Positions 61,590 to 64,000 of a stretch of 64,000 bases of DNA are shown here, piece by piece. The DNA lies in contig NZ_JAPIVO010000003.1 of NCBI RefSeq assembly GCF_026239655.1, positions 558,001-622,000 on the forward strand, written 5' to 3'. Origin of the DNA: Pedobacter sp. MR2016-24. Lineage in GTDB: Bacteria > Bacteroidota > Bacteroidia > Sphingobacteriales > Sphingobacteriaceae. The translations under genes were made by a program, and so were the position numbers. The notes under the pieces were generated by a model. That model did no database searches. It saw nothing but the letters and a program-made list of their open reading frames with translations, and was not told where the DNA came from. The first letter of the stretch is position 1. The number at the start of each line of letters is the position of its first letter.

Positions 61590-64000
61590 TTAAACAGTGA
61601 TTAAAGATGCTGCTTTTTCTAATACCTTAGACAGACCATCTTTATTTTTACCCCCGGCAGTAGCGTAGAACGGCTGACCGCCACCACCACCCTGGATGTC
61701 TTTTGCAAGTTCTCTTACAATATTGGAAGCATTTAGCCCACGTTCTGCAACCAAATTTTCAGATAACATCACACTGATTCCAGGTTTGTCGTCAATCAAA
61801 GTAGTAAACACCAAAAACAGGTTGTCTACCAGGTCTTTTACAGCGAAGGCCAGATTTTTAACTGCATCTGCATTGGGCAGATCTACATGAACAGCAATCA
61901 GGTTAACACCATTTATCGTTTTCATATGATGCACGATTTCGTGTTTTAAGTCGCCTGAACGCGCCAGCACTGCTTTTTCTGCATCTTTCTTTAACCTGTT
62001 ATTCTCTTCAAGCAAAGCCGTCACAGCACCTGTCAGGTCTTTATTCCCTTTCAGCAACGACTTTAACTGGTTGATTTCCTGATTCTGATTAATGATGAAA
62101 GCTTCTGCAGCATCTGCAGTAATCGCCTCAATCCTTCTTACCCCGGCTGCTACGGCACTTTCAGAAAGGATTTTAAGGTATCCTATCTGGCCTGTTGCCG
62201 CTACGTGCGTTCCACCGCAAAGTTCTTTGGAGTAATTATCATCAAAAGTGATAATTCTTACGAAGTCCCCATACTTCTCTCCGAACAAAGCCGTCACTCC
62301 GCTGGATAACGCGTCGTCATAAGGCACATCTCGCTGCTCCTTTAATTTCAGGTTTTCCCTTATTTTTTTGTTGACTAAATGCTCAATCTGTGCCAGTTCT
62401 TCATCAGTGATCCTGGCAAAATGTGAAAAATCGAAACGCAGGTATTCTGAATTCACCAAAGATCCTTTCTGATTCACATGACTGCCCAGTACAGTTTTCA
62501 AAGCTGCATGCAATAAGTGAGTAGCAGAGTGATTATTATTGGTTTGAGTACGTTTATCTTCATCAACAACTGCCCAGAACTGTCCGTCAAGATCTTCTGG
62601 CAAAGTATCAGTATAGTGAACAATTACTCCATTTTCCTTTTTGGTATCAGTGATATCCACAAAGAAAAGTCGGGAATGATCTTCAAGGCGACCGGTATCA
62701 CCTACCTGACCACCACTTTCGCCATAAAACGGAGTTTTTTGCAGTACGATCTGGTATTGCTCTTTTCCTTTTGAAGTTACCTGCCTGTATTTTAATATCT
62801 TAGTTTCAATTTCGAGCAAATCATAACCAACAAACTCAGTTTCAGGATAATCATTGACAGTAACCCAGTCTCCTGTATCAATAGCTGTTGCAGCCCTTGA
62901 GCGTGATTTCTGTATCTGCAGACTCTTCTGATACTCGTCCATATCAACTGTCCATTTTTTTTCCCTCGCCATTAACTCCGTCAGATCAATTGGGAAACCA
63001 TAAGTATCCTGCAATTCAAAAGCGAACTCTCCTGAAATGACCATCTGATCTTTAAGTATACTATACACCCAGGCATCTTCAAAAGGTTTTTCCAGTTCAA
63101 TGGCATTTTCAGACATCAGGAATTCCGCCTGTTTTTTCGTATAATTCTCAAAGCGCTGAATACCCGTTGCCAATGTCCTCAGGAAAGAAATTTCCTCTTC
63201 CAGCACTACCTTTTGTACAAAATCCTGCTGCATAGCCAACTCATCGAAAACCCCTTTGAACTGGTTTGCCAGTACTGGCACCAATTGATTCAGGAAAGGC
63301 TCTTTCAGGTTCAGGAAAGTATAAGCATAACGTACTGCTCTTCTTAAAATACGGCGGATCACATAACCTGCTTTATTATTTGCAGGCAACTGCCCGTCTG
63401 CAATGACGAATGATATTGCCCGGATATGATCGGCCATGACACGCATGGCGATATCCGTTTTTTCTTCTGCACCGTAAACAATTCCTGCCTTTTCGGCGAT
63501 GAACTGAATAAGTGGCTGAAAAACATCCGTATCATAATTCGATTCTTTTTCCTGCAGAACGCGGACTAAACGTTCAAAGCCCATTCCTGTATCCACATGC
63601 TGTGCAGGCAAAGGCTGTAATGAACCATCTTTTAACCTGTTGAACTGCATGAATACATTGTTCCAGATCTCAATTACCTGAGGATGATCTGCATTTACCA
63701 GCTCTTTACCCGAAACTGCTGCACGCTCATGCGCAGGACGGCAGTCCACATGGATTTCAGAACATGGTCCGCATGGTCCGGTATCTCCCATCTCCCAGAA
63801 ATTGTCTTTTTTATTTCCAAGAATTATACGGTCTTCCGGAACGAATTTTTTCCATAATTCGTAAGCCTCATTATCTCTGGGTAATCCCTCTTTATCGTCC
63901 CCTTCAAAGATCGAAACATAGAGTTTGTCTTTTGGGATTTTATACACTTCAGTAAGCAGTTCCCAGCTCCATTCAATCGCTTCCTTCTTGAAATAATCGC
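61590..64000 (-). CDS. alaS: Alanyl-tRNA synthetase (5'-truncated by window edge)
   Basis: More than 800 residues are visible. The frame stays open through position 64000, so the N-terminus with class II motif 1 is outside. Seen here are the class II aminoacylation part (GDTGPCGPCSEIHVD with zinc-like Cys, GFERLVRVLQ), then the editing domain with NNHSATHLLHAAL (HxxxH) and CGGTHVAATGQIGY (Cys-His), and the C-terminal coiled-coil and glycine-rich domain (GGGGGQPFYATAGG). It charges tRNA-Ala and edits mischarged Ser/Gly. The start was not seen. Confidence 0.96.
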   Translation of the reverse strand, partial: DYFKKEAIEWSWELLTEVYKIPKDKLYVSIFEGDDKEGLPRDNEAYELWKKFVPEDRIILGNKKDNFWEMGDTGPCGPCSEIHVDCRPAHERAAVSGKELVNADHPQVIEIWNNVFMQFNRLKDGSLQPLPAQHVDTGMGFERLVRVLQEKESNYDTDVFQPLIQFIAEKAGIVYGAEEKTDIAMRVMADHIRAISFVIADGQLPANNKAGYVIRRILRRAVRYAYTFLNLKEPFLNQLVPVLANQFKGVFDELAMQQDFVQKVVLEEEISFLRTLATGIQRFENYTKKQAEFLMSENAIELEKPFEDAWVYSILKDQMVISGEFAFELQDTYGFPIDLTELMAREKKWTVDMDEYQKSLQIQKSRSRAATAIDTGDWVTVNDYPETEFVGYDLLEIETKILKYRQVTSKGKEQYQIVLQKTPFYGESGGQVGDTGRLEDHSRLFFVDITDTKKENGVIVHYTDTLPEDLDGQFWAVVDEDKRTQTNNNHSATHLLHAALKTVLGSHVNQKGSLVNSEYLRFDFSHFARITDEELAQIEHLVNKKIRENLKLKEQRDVPYDDALSSGVTALFGEKYGDFVRIITFDDNYSKELCGGTHVAATGQIGYLKILSESAVAAGVRRIEAITADAAEAFIINQNQEINQLKSLLKGNKDLTGAVTALLEENNRLKKDAEKAVLARSGDLKHEIVHHMKTINGVNLIAVHVDLPNADAVKNLAFAVKDLVDNLFLVFTTLIDDKPGISVMLSENLVAERGLNASNIVRELAKDIQGGGGGQPFYATAGGKNKDGLSKVLEKAASLITV

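Overview
The window looks like a chromosomal segment of a Bacteroidota bacterium, most likely Sphingobacteriaceae and Pedobacter-like. The evidence is moderate-to-low GC and several promoters with the Bacteroidota -7 consensus TAnnTTTG. There is also an SCO/cytochrome c/PepSY block, a fold-III arginine/ornithine decarboxylase beside an arginine deiminase and a CtlX-type hydrolase, a DUF3857/transglutaminase protein, and a FIS-type sigma-54 regulator. The genus is inferred from family content, not from a marker search. No tRNA, IS element, prophage or CRISPR array was seen. One RNA gene, RNase P RNA (rnpB), is clear.

Layout. 1-576 is the 3' end of an ABC exporter ATPase. 991-5201 (minus) is a three-gene two-component cluster: a kinase with eleven 21-residue coiled-coil repeats, a single-domain response regulator and a REC-PAS-kinase hybrid. 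5659-12394 is an accessory block with a cupin, three AraC regulators, two FAD monooxygenases (one TetX-like) and a truncated methyltransferase. It is built from divergent regulator/enzyme pairs. Next come an FtsX-type permease, a GH13 glucosidase and a luciferase-like monooxygenase.

18009-20858 is a three-gene operon of unrecognised function: a helical coiled-coil protein, a two-TM coiled-coil protein, and a membrane-anchored protein with Ppx/GppA-like ASKHA motifs. It is the best candidate for an undescribed system. 20974-32795 holds mnmE, an AI-2E family permease, argS, the arginine deiminase-ctlX-decarboxylase group, hsp20, a thioesterase, a GlcD-like oxidase and folB. 32917-37443 has an acyl-CoA dehydrogenase and a DUF3857/DUF2569 membrane protein. 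37757-42414 holds lysA, lysC and a phosphohexomutase, followed by a LacI regulator and cbpA-cbpM.

45174-52311 includes an exported superoxide dismutase and a probable copper/respiratory maturation set: a Cys-rich small protein, a lipoprotein, SCO, a PepSY protein, a second SCO and a cytochrome c. fabH is embedded in it. rnpB and a sigma-54 regulator follow, then a ClC channel, a pseudouridine synthase, an OmpR-type regulator, a TlpA-like lipoprotein, gatB, an exported basic protein, and alaS running off the right edge.

A second notable signal is a family of long hairpins in gaps between convergent genes (29842, 54222, 54666, and a diverged copy at 37662). Three of them share an almost invariant ~30-nt apical core, while the outer stems differ in sequence but stay self-complementary. 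They probably act as bidirectional terminators, and the way the arms vary needs an explanation.
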